Below, one piece after another: positions 15,767-23,040 of a stretch of 64,000 bases of DNA. The position numbers and the translations under genes were made by a program. Source of the stretch: JALORV01 sp963775635. GTDB taxonomy: Bacteria > Pseudomonadota > Gammaproteobacteria > Burkholderiales > Burkholderiaceae_F. The stretch covers positions 62,001 to 126,000 of the forward strand of contig CAVZJO010000015.1 of the NCBI GenBank assembly GCA_963775635.1, read 5' to 3'. Within the stretch, counting starts at the first letter, position 1. Every line of letters starts with the position of its first letter. The notes under the pieces are model-generated. The model saw nothing but the letters and a program-made list of their open reading frames with translations. It searched no databases and was not told the origin of the DNA.

Positions 15767-17009
15767 CTAGCGAGCGACAGACACCGGCTGCGGCGCGCGC
15801 AGCAGAATTCCCGCAGCCAGCGCGGCGATACCGATGCCGGCCGACGAGGCGAAGAGCAGTGCTCTTGCGCCGTAGCGCTCGGCCAATACGCCGCTGACGA
15901 GCGCGCCGACGAGCGTTGCGCTATAGCCCAGCGTGCGGACGCTGGCATCGACGCGCGCCAGGAAGTCGGGCGCCGCGTAGGTCTGGCGTAGGGTGCGGCT
16001 GGCGATGATGTACGCCATGCCGCCGGCATCGCCCACCAGTTGCTGGGCAGCGATCAACACAATGCCGATCAACCCGGCGGTAGTCGCCATCGGCGCAGCC
16101 ATGCTGCCAAGTGCCCATAGCGCCAGGCTCCCGATCAGCCAAATGCGGGCATCGATGCGCGTCGCCATGCGCGCGGTCAGCCACGATCCGACCAGCGACC
16201 CGATGCCGCCGAGCCCAAACAGCAGCCCGAGCGTGCCGGTCGAAAACGCAACGTCACGCGACACGTAGATCATGTAGGTCGTGCTAGCGAAGCTGGTGGC
16301 GAGCGCAACCAGCGTCGCGACCGCCGCGAGCCCCCGCAATACTGGATCGACCAGCGTCGCGCGCAGCCCGGCGTGCACTTCGGCGGCGAATGCGCGCGCC
16401 CGTCCGCTAAGCGTCTCCGCGGGCGGGGATTCCTCCCTTAGCGGCGGCGGCTCGCTGATCTTCGTCAGCAGCAGCGCCGAGGCGATGTAAGTGAGCGCAT
16501 CCGCCACCATCACGACGATCGTGCCGAGCCACTGGAAGAGCCACCCGGTGAGGCCGAACGACGCGGCCTCGGTGACCGCGCCGCCAGCGGCGAGCGCCGA
16601 ATTGCGCTGCGTCAGTTCCTCGTGCTCGGTGCTGCGCGCGATCCATGCCGACTGCGCGAGTTCGAACGCCACGGTCAGCGCGCCGTTGACGGCGACAACG
16701 ACCACCAGCCAGCCGATCGTGAGCAGACCCAAGCAACGCCATAGCCGGCACGGTGAATAGCATCGCCGCGCGCGCGAGATCGGCGGCGATCATCGTGCGG
16801 CGCTTCGGCCAGCGGTCGACCAGCGCACCGAGCAGCAGCGCCGCCGATGCACCGGCGGCGACATCGGCGATCGCCAGCAGCGCCATCGCGGTCGGACCGG
16901 CTTGCAGCACCAGCACCGCGAGCCATGGAATCGCCAGCCGGCTCATCAGCGAACCGAAGGTGGACACCACCTCGGCGGCAAACACGCGACGGAACGCGCT
17001 GGACGACAT
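15767..17009 (-). CDS. MFS transporter, frame-disrupted
   Basis: Two overlapping frames together give one 413-residue major facilitator protein. The N-terminal part (from ATG 17009, MSSSAFRRVFAAEVVSTF) has the first transmembrane helices and the loop motif GALVDRWPKRRT. The C-terminal part runs from LLTIGWLVVVV through helices 4-12 to stop 15767. The join needs removal of one extra base near 16731-16735, where the frames read ALLG and LLTIG. The fold looks like the MFS_3 (enterobactin exporter / drug efflux) group. Substrate unknown. Pseudogene or sequence error. Confidence 0.75.
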
Positions 17010-17083
17010 GGGCGGCGATGCTACTGCCGCGTCGAAGCGGATGGCGAATATTCGATTGGCGCACGCGTGGGCGCGATCGCCGG

Positions 17084-18112
17084 CTACTGCTTTGAGTCGA
17101 CGGTGATGTCGCGTTTCGGCTTGTCGATGACGGCTCGCCGCCATGCCGCAGGGGGCACGCCAACCAGCCGCTTGAAGGCGCGCGAAAATGCCGCCTCCGA
17201 GTCATAGCCGACGTCAAGCGCAATCGCCGCCACGGTTGCGTTCGAGCTGCGCAACAGACCGGAGGCGAGCTGCATGCGCCAGTGAGCAAGGTACTGCATC
17301 GGCGGCTGGCCGACGAACTGCACGAATCGCTCGTGCAGTGCCGAGCGCGAAAGACCCACCTCCCGACCCAGCTCGTCGATGGTCCAGGGCTCCGCCGGCC
17401 GCTCGTGCAGGAGCGCCAGCGCCCGGCCGACAAAGCGGTCCCGCAGCCCGGCGATCCAGCCGACGCCGTCGGGCGACAAAGTCTCGACGTAGCGCCGCAC
17501 CGCGTCGACGAACAACATTTCACTCATGCGCGCAAGCATCGCCTCGCTACCGAGACGGCTTGCGTGAGATTCGGCGACTGCCTGCTGGAGGAACTGTGCG
17601 CTCCAGCCGCTGTTATCGGCACCGGGAAGTCGCAGCATGCGGGGCAGCGCCGCCACCAACGGATTGAACGGTCTCAGGTCGCAGCTGATGAAGCCGCACA
17701 CGAGCGTCGTGAGTCCGCTTAGTACGGGCGGTGACAGCGTGGGCGCATTGGTGCCTTCGTAGGCGATGCGTATCGGCAGCTGGTCGAGCTTCGCTTCGTA
17801 GTACCACGCGACGTTCGGCTCCGCGCGCATGCCCGGGGCGCTCGACATCACGTGCGCATCGCCGTGCGGAAACAGCACGACATCGCCTGCACTCAGCCGA
17901 ACCGGCGGCTGACCGACGACGCCAGCCCAACAATTTCCGCTCGTGACCACGTGATATCGCATCACGTGCTCGGCGCCCGGCATCACCGCGGCGGCAATGT
18001 CCTTCGAAGCAGGCGACTCGGCTGCCCACTCGCTACCACCGCTTACATAGAAGAAGACAGCGCCCTTCAGCCGCACCGTCCGCAATACATCCGACAATGT
18101 GTCCGGACCCAT
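17084..18112 (-). CDS. AraC-family transcriptional regulator with cupin sensor
   Basis: 342 residues. The N-terminal half is a cupin_6 / AraC_binding_2-like domain (VRLSAGDVVLFPHGDAHVM). The C-terminus is a double helix-turn-helix AraC domain: WTIDELGREVGLSRSALHERFVQFVGQPPMQYL and VAAIALDVGYDSEAAFSRAFKRLVGVPPAAWRR. This subgroup usually senses a small molecule and controls adjacent genes. It is divergent from the methyltransferase at 18302, and the intergenic region holds a 15-bp direct repeat that is a candidate operator. Confidence 0.9.
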   Translation of the reverse strand: MGPDTLSDVLRTVRLKGAVFFYVSGGSEWAAESPASKDIAAAVMPGAEHVMRYHVVTSGNCWAGVVGQPPVRLSAGDVVLFPHGDAHVMSSAPGMRAEPNVAWYYEAKLDQLPIRIAYEGTNAPTLSPPVLSGLTTLVCGFISCDLRPFNPLVAALPRMLRLPGADNSGWSAQFLQQAVAESHASRLGSEAMLARMSEMLFVDAVRRYVETLSPDGVGWIAGLRDRFVGRALALLHERPAEPWTIDELGREVGLSRSALHERFVQFVGQPPMQYLAHWRMQLASGLLRSSNATVAAIALDVGYDSEAAFSRAFKRLVGVPPAAWRRAVIDKPKRDITVDSKQ

Positions 18113-18146
18113 GGTGACCCTCTGACGGAGTTCCGATCAAGCTGCG

Positions 18147-18202
18147 CGGACGCGCGAGCAAGTGATCGATGTGCGTCGTAGCCGATCCGGACGCGCGAGC
18201 AA
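18147..18202. promoter_or_regulatory. Direct-repeat operator between araC-type gene and methyltransferase
   Basis: CGGACGCGCGAGCAA occurs exactly twice, at 18147-18161 and 18188-18202, with starts 41 bases apart (about four helical turns, same face). It lies between the divergent AraC regulator and the methyltransferase. AraC proteins often bind two direct repeats. Assignment to this AraC protein is inferred. Confidence 0.6.
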
Positions 18203-18301
18203 ATCTGAAGGATGCAGGGTGAAGCGTCAAGGCGCGTCGCGGCGAAGAATCCATCACCCGAGCCCGCACTTCAACCCGCAGCAACCTTTACGGAGAACGC
18301 C

Positions 18302-19153
18302 ATGAACAATCTTCACGACCAACCGGCAGCAACTTCCCGAAGAGCCCCCGCGCCAGACTTCACAGGCATCAAGCAGAAACAGCAGGCCACGTGGGCCAGC
18401 GGCGACTTCGCTGTCATCGGCACCACGTTGCAGATCGTCGGCGAGTCGCTGGCCGAGGCCGCCGACGTGCGCGCCGGCGAACGCGTGCTCGACGTCGCTG
18501 CCGGCAACGGCAACGCGACCCTCGCCGCCGCACGCCGTTTTGCCGCCGTGACTTCGACCGACTACGTGCCTGAGCTGCTCGAAAAGGGCGCTGCGCGTGC
18601 GGCGGCCGAAGGGCTGGACGTGCAGTTCCGCCACGCCGACGCGGAGGACCTCCCGTTCGACGACGGCACTTTCGACGTCGTGCTGTCGACATTCGGAGCC
18701 ATGTTCACGCCCGAACACACGCGGCCCGCGGGCGAGATGCTGCGTGTCGTCCGCTCCGGCGGCCGCATTGGCCTCGCCAACTGGACGCCGGAAGGCTTCA
18801 TCGGCCAGCTCTTCAAAATCGTCGGCGCCTATTTGCCGCCGCCCGCCGGGCTGAAATCCCCGGCTCTGTGGGGCACGGAACCGCACATCGTCGAACTCTT
18901 CGGCACGCAGGCCACGGATATCCGCACCGAGCGCAAGCACTTCAACTTCCGCTATCGCTCCGCTGCGCATTGGGTGCAGGTGTTCCGCGATTACTACGGC
19001 CCAACGCATAAGGCGTTCGCGGCGCTGGACGGCGCGCCGCGTCAGTCCTTCGAAGCGGACCTCGTCGCGCTGCTCGAACGGCTGAACGTCGGTGGCCGGC
19101 ACTCGCTCGTTGTGCCGGGCGAGTACCTGGAAGTAGTGATCACCAAGCGCTGA
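18302..19153 (+). CDS. SAM-dependent methyltransferase, class I
   Basis: 283 residues from ATG 18302, ribosome site GGAGAA. Motif I is VLDVAAGNGNATLAAARR, and then FDVVLSTFGAMFTPEH and GEMLRVVRSGGRIGLANWTPEGFIGQLFK. The GLANWTPEGFIGQ type of sequence is common in methyltransferases encoded with AraC regulators and NTF2-like proteins. The substrate is unknown. The NTF2-like gene follows after 38 bases and is probably in the same transcript. Confidence 0.85.
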   Translation: MNNLHDQPAATSRRAPAPDFTGIKQKQQATWASGDFAVIGTTLQIVGESLAEAADVRAGERVLDVAAGNGNATLAAARRFAAVTSTDYVPELLEKGAARAAAEGLDVQFRHADAEDLPFDDGTFDVVLSTFGAMFTPEHTRPAGEMLRVVRSGGRIGLANWTPEGFIGQLFKIVGAYLPPPAGLKSPALWGTEPHIVELFGTQATDIRTERKHFNFRYRSAAHWVQVFRDYYGPTHKAFAALDGAPRQSFEADLVALLERLNVGGRHSLVVPGEYLEVVITKR

Positions 19154-19191
19154 CGCACCACCGACTGCCAACACAACTGGAGAGATCAAAG

Positions 19192-19542
19192 ATGACTTCA
19201 ACTCAAGACGTTCTCGAGCATCACCTGCATTGCTTCGGTCAGGGCGACCTCAACGGCATCCTGTCCGACTACGCGCCGGATGCCGTCCTGTTTACGCCGG
19301 ACGGTCCGCTCAGAGGGCCGGAGGCCATCAGGGCTCTGTTCACCGCGATGCTGTCAGAGTTCGGCAAGCCCGGCGCTCGCTTCAGCATGCGCCGGCAGTA
19401 CGTCGAAGGCGACTACGCCTATATCGTCTGGGACGCGGAGACCGCAGACAACCTGTATGAACTTGGCACGGACACGTTCCATGTTCGCGACGGCAAGATC
19501 GCGGTGCAGTCATTCGCGAGCAAGACCACGCCCAGCAGCTGA
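19192..19542 (+). CDS. NTF2/SnoaL-like protein
   Basis: 116 residues, ATG 19192 behind GGAGAGA. It shows the cone-shaped NTF2 fold pattern: N-terminal helices (VLEHHLHCFGQGDLNGILSDYAPDAVLFTPDGPLRGPEAIRALF) and a beta-sheet with DYAYIVWDAET and HVRDGKIAVQSF. Such proteins are small hydrolases, isomerases or ligand binders. Probably co-transcribed with the methyltransferase upstream and under the divergent AraC regulator. Confidence 0.8.
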   Translation: MTSTQDVLEHHLHCFGQGDLNGILSDYAPDAVLFTPDGPLRGPEAIRALFTAMLSEFGKPGARFSMRRQYVEGDYAYIVWDAETADNLYELGTDTFHVRDGKIAVQSFASKTTPSS

Positions 19543-19578
19543 AGGCTAGGGTGCGCGAGTCCGGACAAGAATGCATTG

Positions 19579-19621
19579 CATCACGGCGACCGGCCGCACC
19601 GGTCCGGCGGTCGCCGTGATG
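19579..19621. terminator. Strong hairpin between convergent genes
   Basis: A perfect 14-bp inverted repeat (19579-19592 with 19608-19621) with a 15-base GC-rich loop, in the gap between the NTF2-like gene (+) and the small secreted protein gene (-). A likely two-way terminator; no long T tract. Confidence 0.55.
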
Positions 19622-19643
19622 TAACAACAGACGAGCGCTGCGC

Positions 19644-19952
19644 CTAACGCTTCTCGCTGCTGGCCACCTGTACGCCGTCTTCTGTTGGCTGCTTGGTGAA
19701 GTCACGGCTCTTCGAATCCCAGGCTTGGGTCGTCTTGAGGTCGACGTAGTCCTCGAAGTACAGGTTCGACATCTTGCTGGTCCAGCGATTCACGAAACGC
19801 CGCAAGGCGTCCGGGCCTTGCGCGGCGGCCTCGCAGGCTCGCCGGTCGATCGATGTCGGCGGAGGAGAGCAGCGGTATTCGGCATTCGCGCCGCTGCTGA
19901 AGGCGCCGGCGAACAGCAGCACGGCGGAGAGGCGAGTGATCGTGACGTTCAT
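19644..19952 (-). CDS. Small secreted Cys-containing protein
   Basis: 102 residues. Signal peptide ending GANA, then a mature domain with two Cys (EYRCSPPP, RRACEAAAQG), LRRFVNRWTSKMSNLYFEDYVDLKTTQAWDS, and a C-terminal VASSEKR. The gene at 21373-21679 is a paralogue with matching spacing throughout. Function unknown; probably periplasmic with one disulfide. Confidence 0.75.
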   Translation of the reverse strand: MNVTITRLSAVLLFAGAFSSGANAEYRCSPPPTSIDRRACEAAAQGPDALRRFVNRWTSKMSNLYFEDYVDLKTTQAWDSKSRDFTKQPTEDGVQVASSEKR

Positions 19953-20206
19953 CGAAAGATTCCTTCAAGGTTGGTGGTTGATCGCGTCAGCAGGCGACCT
20001 GCCTGCAGCCAAGCCGTGCATACGCCACACGCTGTTCCCAGGACTGCCAGGCGTCTGACGGACTTGACCTTAGGTCGAATGTGGACAGGAAGTAACGGAC
20101 GATTCTGGAAGCAACGGAAGGAGCATTCACTGGCTTAGGACGTCGGATCGGAGTTAGATAGCAAGATTTGTGATCGCGCTGAGGTCATGACCGGTAGAGT
20201 CACGGC

Positions 20207-21319
20207 ATGCACGTCGACGTCAACGGCACGCGGCTCTGGTTCGACGTGGACGGTACGGCGCTGGTGCCCGATGCTGAGCGCATGAGCGAGCGGCCGACGG
20301 TCATCCTCGTCCACGGTGGGCCCGGCAGCTATGACCACTCGTATTTCAAGCCCCACTTTGCGCAGCTGGCCGACGAAGTGCAGGTCGTCTATCTGGATCT
20401 GCGCGACCACGGCCGTTCGGCCCGACACGACCCGGCAGCCTGGAGTTTTGAGGCGTGTGCCGACGACTTGCGGGCATTCTGCGACGCGCTGGGCATCGTG
20501 CGGCCGCTGGTATTCGGGCATTCGATGGGCGGGATCATCGCGATGCTGTACGAGGCGCGCCATCCGGGCCGAGCGGCCGGACTGATCCTGCAATCGACGA
20601 TGGCGCGTTTCGACCTCGACCGGCTCGTTGCCGGCTTCTGCCGGTGCGCGGGCGACGAGGTCGCCGCGCTCGCGCGACGCGATTACTCGGGTGATGCGGT
20701 GAGCGAAGCGGAGTGGGCGCGGGTGTTCGCGGCGTTCGGGCCACGTGTGCCGAGCGCGGAGCAACTCGCGCGCCGCATTCGCAATCCGCAGGTTGGATCG
20801 AGCGGAATGGAGTGCATGCGCCGGCTCGACATAGTCGCGCAGCTGGGACGCATTACGTGTCCGACACTGGTCTGTGTCGGCGCGCTCGATCCGATCACGC
20901 CGCTGGACGCGTCGGATGAAATCCTCGCCGCGTTGCCTGTTGGACTTGGGCGCCTCGAGGTAATCGAAGGTGCGGGCCACTTTCCGTGGCTCGACCGTCC
21001 GGAACTGTACTGGCCGATGCTGCGTTCGTTCGTGCGCGCGTCGGTCACGTCAGCAAAGTTACCCAACCTAGATTGGGGTAAGTGCAACAGGGTGGGCTGG
21101 ACGGATGAGCGACACGTTCTGATCGCTCTGATACTCAACTACTGCGTGATCCGCGAACTGAGCCGCGTGCTGGGCGAAGAGCGAATGATGGCGCTCTTCT
21201 TCGGGCGTCGCGCCAAGCCGGCAGCCTCTCCGCGAGACGACCGTCGGCGAGCCGTAGCGACTCGGCGCAAGCGCCGCGCGCGTGCCGAAGTGAGGCTGCC
21301 CGCAACGCGGCTGCCGTGA
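20207..21319 (+). CDS. Alpha/beta hydrolase, proline iminopeptidase-like
   Basis: The first 285 residues form a complete alpha/beta hydrolase: oxyanion motif HGGPGSYDHS, YLDLRDHGRSA, nucleophile elbow FGHSMGGII, catalytic Asp in GALDPITP and catalytic His in GAGHFPWLDRPE. The HGGPG motif and layout match proline iminopeptidase / S33 peptidases and related esterases. After about residue 285 the frame runs on for 85 residues of Arg-rich, low-quality sequence (RRDDRRRAVATRRKRRARAE type) with no relation to the fold. Either the native stop was lost by an indel near 21050-21070, or the tail is a late extension. Confidence 0.8.
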   Translation: MHVDVNGTRLWFDVDGTALVPDAERMSERPTVILVHGGPGSYDHSYFKPHFAQLADEVQVVYLDLRDHGRSARHDPAAWSFEACADDLRAFCDALGIVRPLVFGHSMGGIIAMLYEARHPGRAAGLILQSTMARFDLDRLVAGFCRCAGDEVAALARRDYSGDAVSEAEWARVFAAFGPRVPSAEQLARRIRNPQVGSSGMECMRRLDIVAQLGRITCPTLVCVGALDPITPLDASDEILAALPVGLGRLEVIEGAGHFPWLDRPELYWPMLRSFVRASVTSAKLPNLDWGKCNRVGWTDERHVLIALILNYCVIRELSRVLGEERMMALFFGRRAKPAASPRDDRRRAVATRRKRRARAEVRLPATRLP

Positions 21320-21372
21320 CCGCCTGGAGGAGTCCGGCCAGGCAGCCCCGCGGCGGGCAAGGGGAATCGCGC

Positions 21373-21679
21373 TCAGTGACGCTCGCTACTGGCCACCTTC
21401 GAGTCCGTGGCGCCGCTCTTCTGATCGGCCACTTGACGACGCTCCCAGCTCTCCGCGGTCTTGGCATCGACGTAGTCCGAGAACGCGATGTTGATAGCGG
21501 ATCGTGTTCATGTTCTCGACAAAGCGTCGCAGCGCGGTGGGGCTCTGTTCGGCGGCCTTACAGGCATCGCGGTCGACCCAGGTCTGCGGGGAATCGCAGC
21601 GGTACTCGGCATGCGCGCTGGCCGTGAACGCGGCCGCGACGAAGAGGGCGGATGAGAGGCGGGCAATTCTGGCGGTCAT
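21373..21679 (-). CDS. Small secreted Cys-containing protein, frame-disrupted paralogue
   Basis: A paralogue of the 19644-19952 gene. From ATG 21679 the frame gives a signal peptide ending AHA, EYRCDSPQ, DRDACKAAEQSP and LRRFVENMNTIR. It then shifts near 21495-21500. The conserved tail FSDYVDAKTAESWERRQ ... KVASSERH continues in the next frame to TGA 21373-21375. Removing one base gives 101 residues and the same number of residues between RFV and DYVD as in the intact paralogue. Recent pseudogene or sequence error. Confidence 0.7.
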
Positions 21680-21911
21680 GGCAGGTTCCTTCCACGTTGA
21701 CGGTTCAACACTTCAGCAAGCGGGGGCGCCTGCTGCTTGGGAGCCTCGAACCGGGTTCGATTGCTCTTGATGGATAGGACGCCGAATCGACGCGAAACCG
21801 GACATCGGTCCTGCGATCTGCCCGTCCGAGTCGGGTCTCCGTCGTCGGTGCGAGGAATTCTGCGCGCCGGAGGATTGGGCGGCAGCGGCGTGCGACGGGC
21901 TGCGTTCTGGC

Positions 21912-21989
21912 GGGATGAACTGCGTGTGAGTCGGACTGAAGCGTGAAACGGCGCATGAACGCGACGAAAGCGCCGTTGCAGTTCATTCC
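21912..21989. other. Nested inverted repeats in intergenic DNA
   Basis: GGGATGAACTGC (21912-21923) pairs with GCAGTTCATTCC (21978-21989) in 11 of 12 positions. AACGGCGC (21947-21954) pairs exactly with GCGCCGTT (21970-21977). The right arms are contiguous and the left arms are 23 bases apart. This could be a structured RNA element, a protein-binding region or the remnant of a small repeat. Confidence 0.35.
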
Positions 21990-22027
21990 GCGAATCCTGC
22001 GGACTGTCGCAATCCGCTCGAAACGGT

Positions 22028-22057
22028 GCAGGCGCCTGCCTACAGTGCCGCTATAGA
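22028..22057 (+). promoter_or_regulatory. Palindrome and -10-like box before the 58-residue gene
   Basis: GCAGGCGCCTGC (22028-22039) is a perfect 12-bp palindrome. It is followed by TATAGA (22052-22057), a plausible -10 box, 34 bases before ATG 22091. The palindrome sits where the -35 would be, as expected for an operator. Its binding protein is unknown. Confidence 0.35.
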
Positions 22058-22090
22058 CACACAAACACCGCCGCACGAAAGGACCTCGCC

Positions 22091-22267
22091 ATGTACGCCA
22101 CCGATGCCGTCTCAGTCGCCGCCAAGCTCACCGCCTTCGTCGTCGCCGTCATCACCAGCGCGATCGTTCTCGGTAGCACCGTCGCCGGCATGCAGCCGCA
22201 CGAGGATGCATCCCAAAACGTGGCGTCACTCGAACGCGTGACCGTCACCGCCACCCGGACCAACTGA
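22091..22267 (+). CDS. Small single-span membrane protein, 58 residues
   Basis: ATG 22091 follows AAAGGA. The protein begins MYATDAVSVAAKL and has one strongly hydrophobic helix (about residues 13-34, with FVVAVITSAIVLGSTVAG). It ends in a short hydrophilic tail, ERVTVTATRTN. Third-position base use is coding-like and the ribosome site is good. Function unknown. It is probably an inner-membrane microprotein, transcribed from the palindrome-containing promoter upstream. Confidence 0.65.
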   Translation: MYATDAVSVAAKLTAFVVAVITSAIVLGSTVAGMQPHEDASQNVASLERVTVTATRTN

Positions 22268-22393
22268 GGCGCTGCGCGCGCAGTGCGCCGCGCCGGTCCC
22301 GCGGCGCCCCGCGCAGGCTCAACGACAAAGCCCGGCTTCGGCTGGGCTTTCCCTTTGGCGGTCGAGCCTGCGTTTGGAATTTCGCAAAGCCTC

Positions 22394-22422
22394 TTGACAA
22401 GCGACCGATCGGTCGCTAATGT
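22394..22422 (+). promoter_or_regulatory. tetR promoter with palindromic operator between -35 and -10
   Basis: TTGACA (22394-22399) and TAATGT (22417-22422) are separated by exactly 17 bases. The perfect 18-bp palindrome AGCGACCGATCGGTCGCT (22400-22417) fills the spacer. The predicted transcript start is at about 22429-22430, which is the first base of the tetR start codon, so the mRNA is probably leaderless. Occupancy by the TetR protein would block RNA polymerase directly. Confidence 0.8.
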
Positions 22423-22429
22423 CCGATCC

Positions 22430-23020
22430 ATGCAACGAGGTGAAGAAGCCAGGCTCGCGTTGATCGACGCGGCGATGAGAGAAGCCAGCCGGATCGGTGT
22501 GGCGGGGCTCACGCTGGCGCCGGTGGCCGAGCGCGCCGGCTGGTCCAAGAGCGGGCTGCTGCGGCATTTCCCGACCAAGGAGGCGCTGCAACTGGCGGTT
22601 ATTCATCGCACTACGGAGCTATTCCGCGAGCGCGTGCTGCTCCCGGCGCTGTCGGCTCCAGCCGGCATTCCTCGCCTGCGAGCGATCTTCCGAAACCAGC
22701 TCGGCTGGATCAACAACTCGGGACTCGACGGCGGCTGCCCTCTGAATGCCGCGCGGCTCGAGTTCGACGACCAGCCGGGCGAAGTGCGCGATGCGCTCGT
22801 GGCTGGATGGAACGACTGGATCGCCTATCTCGAGCGCCAGGTGAGCAAGGCGATCGAACAGAAACAGATATCGAGCTCTCTGACGCCGCGACAGCTCGTG
22901 ATGACGATGATTGGCCTCGTATCCGCGGCCGACAGCCTGACCCGTCTGCTTGGCCAGCGCGACGCGATCCGCGACGCCGAGCGCGCGTTCGACCAACTCT
23001 TCCCCCCCACGTCCCACTGA
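22430..23020 (+). CDS. TetR-family transcriptional regulator
   Basis: 196 residues. The N-terminal helix-turn-helix is LIDAAMREASRIGVAGLTLAPVAERAGWSKSGLLRHFPTKEALQLAVI. The C-terminal ligand domain contains NSGLDGGCPLNAARLEFDDQPGEVRDAL, typical of the TetR_C_6 group. The start is ATG 22430, since the promoter places the transcript start at this codon. There is no upstream ribosome site, which fits a leaderless transcript. The hydrolase follows 20 bases later, so the pair forms an autoregulated operon. The ligand is unknown. Confidence 0.9.
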   Translation: MQRGEEARLALIDAAMREASRIGVAGLTLAPVAERAGWSKSGLLRHFPTKEALQLAVIHRTTELFRERVLLPALSAPAGIPRLRAIFRNQLGWINNSGLDGGCPLNAARLEFDDQPGEVRDALVAGWNDWIAYLERQVSKAIEQKQISSSLTPRQLVMTMIGLVSAADSLTRLLGQRDAIRDAERAFDQLFPPTSH

Positions 23021-23040
23021 AGTCCGCAGGAGGTCCTCCC

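Larger units (their letters stand above)
21680..22090. other. Divergent intergenic region with inverted repeats
   Basis: About 410 bases with no credible gene. It contains an imperfect long-range hairpin (21912-21989) and a 12-bp palindrome with a -10-like box (22028-22057), both listed separately. Confidence 0.4.
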
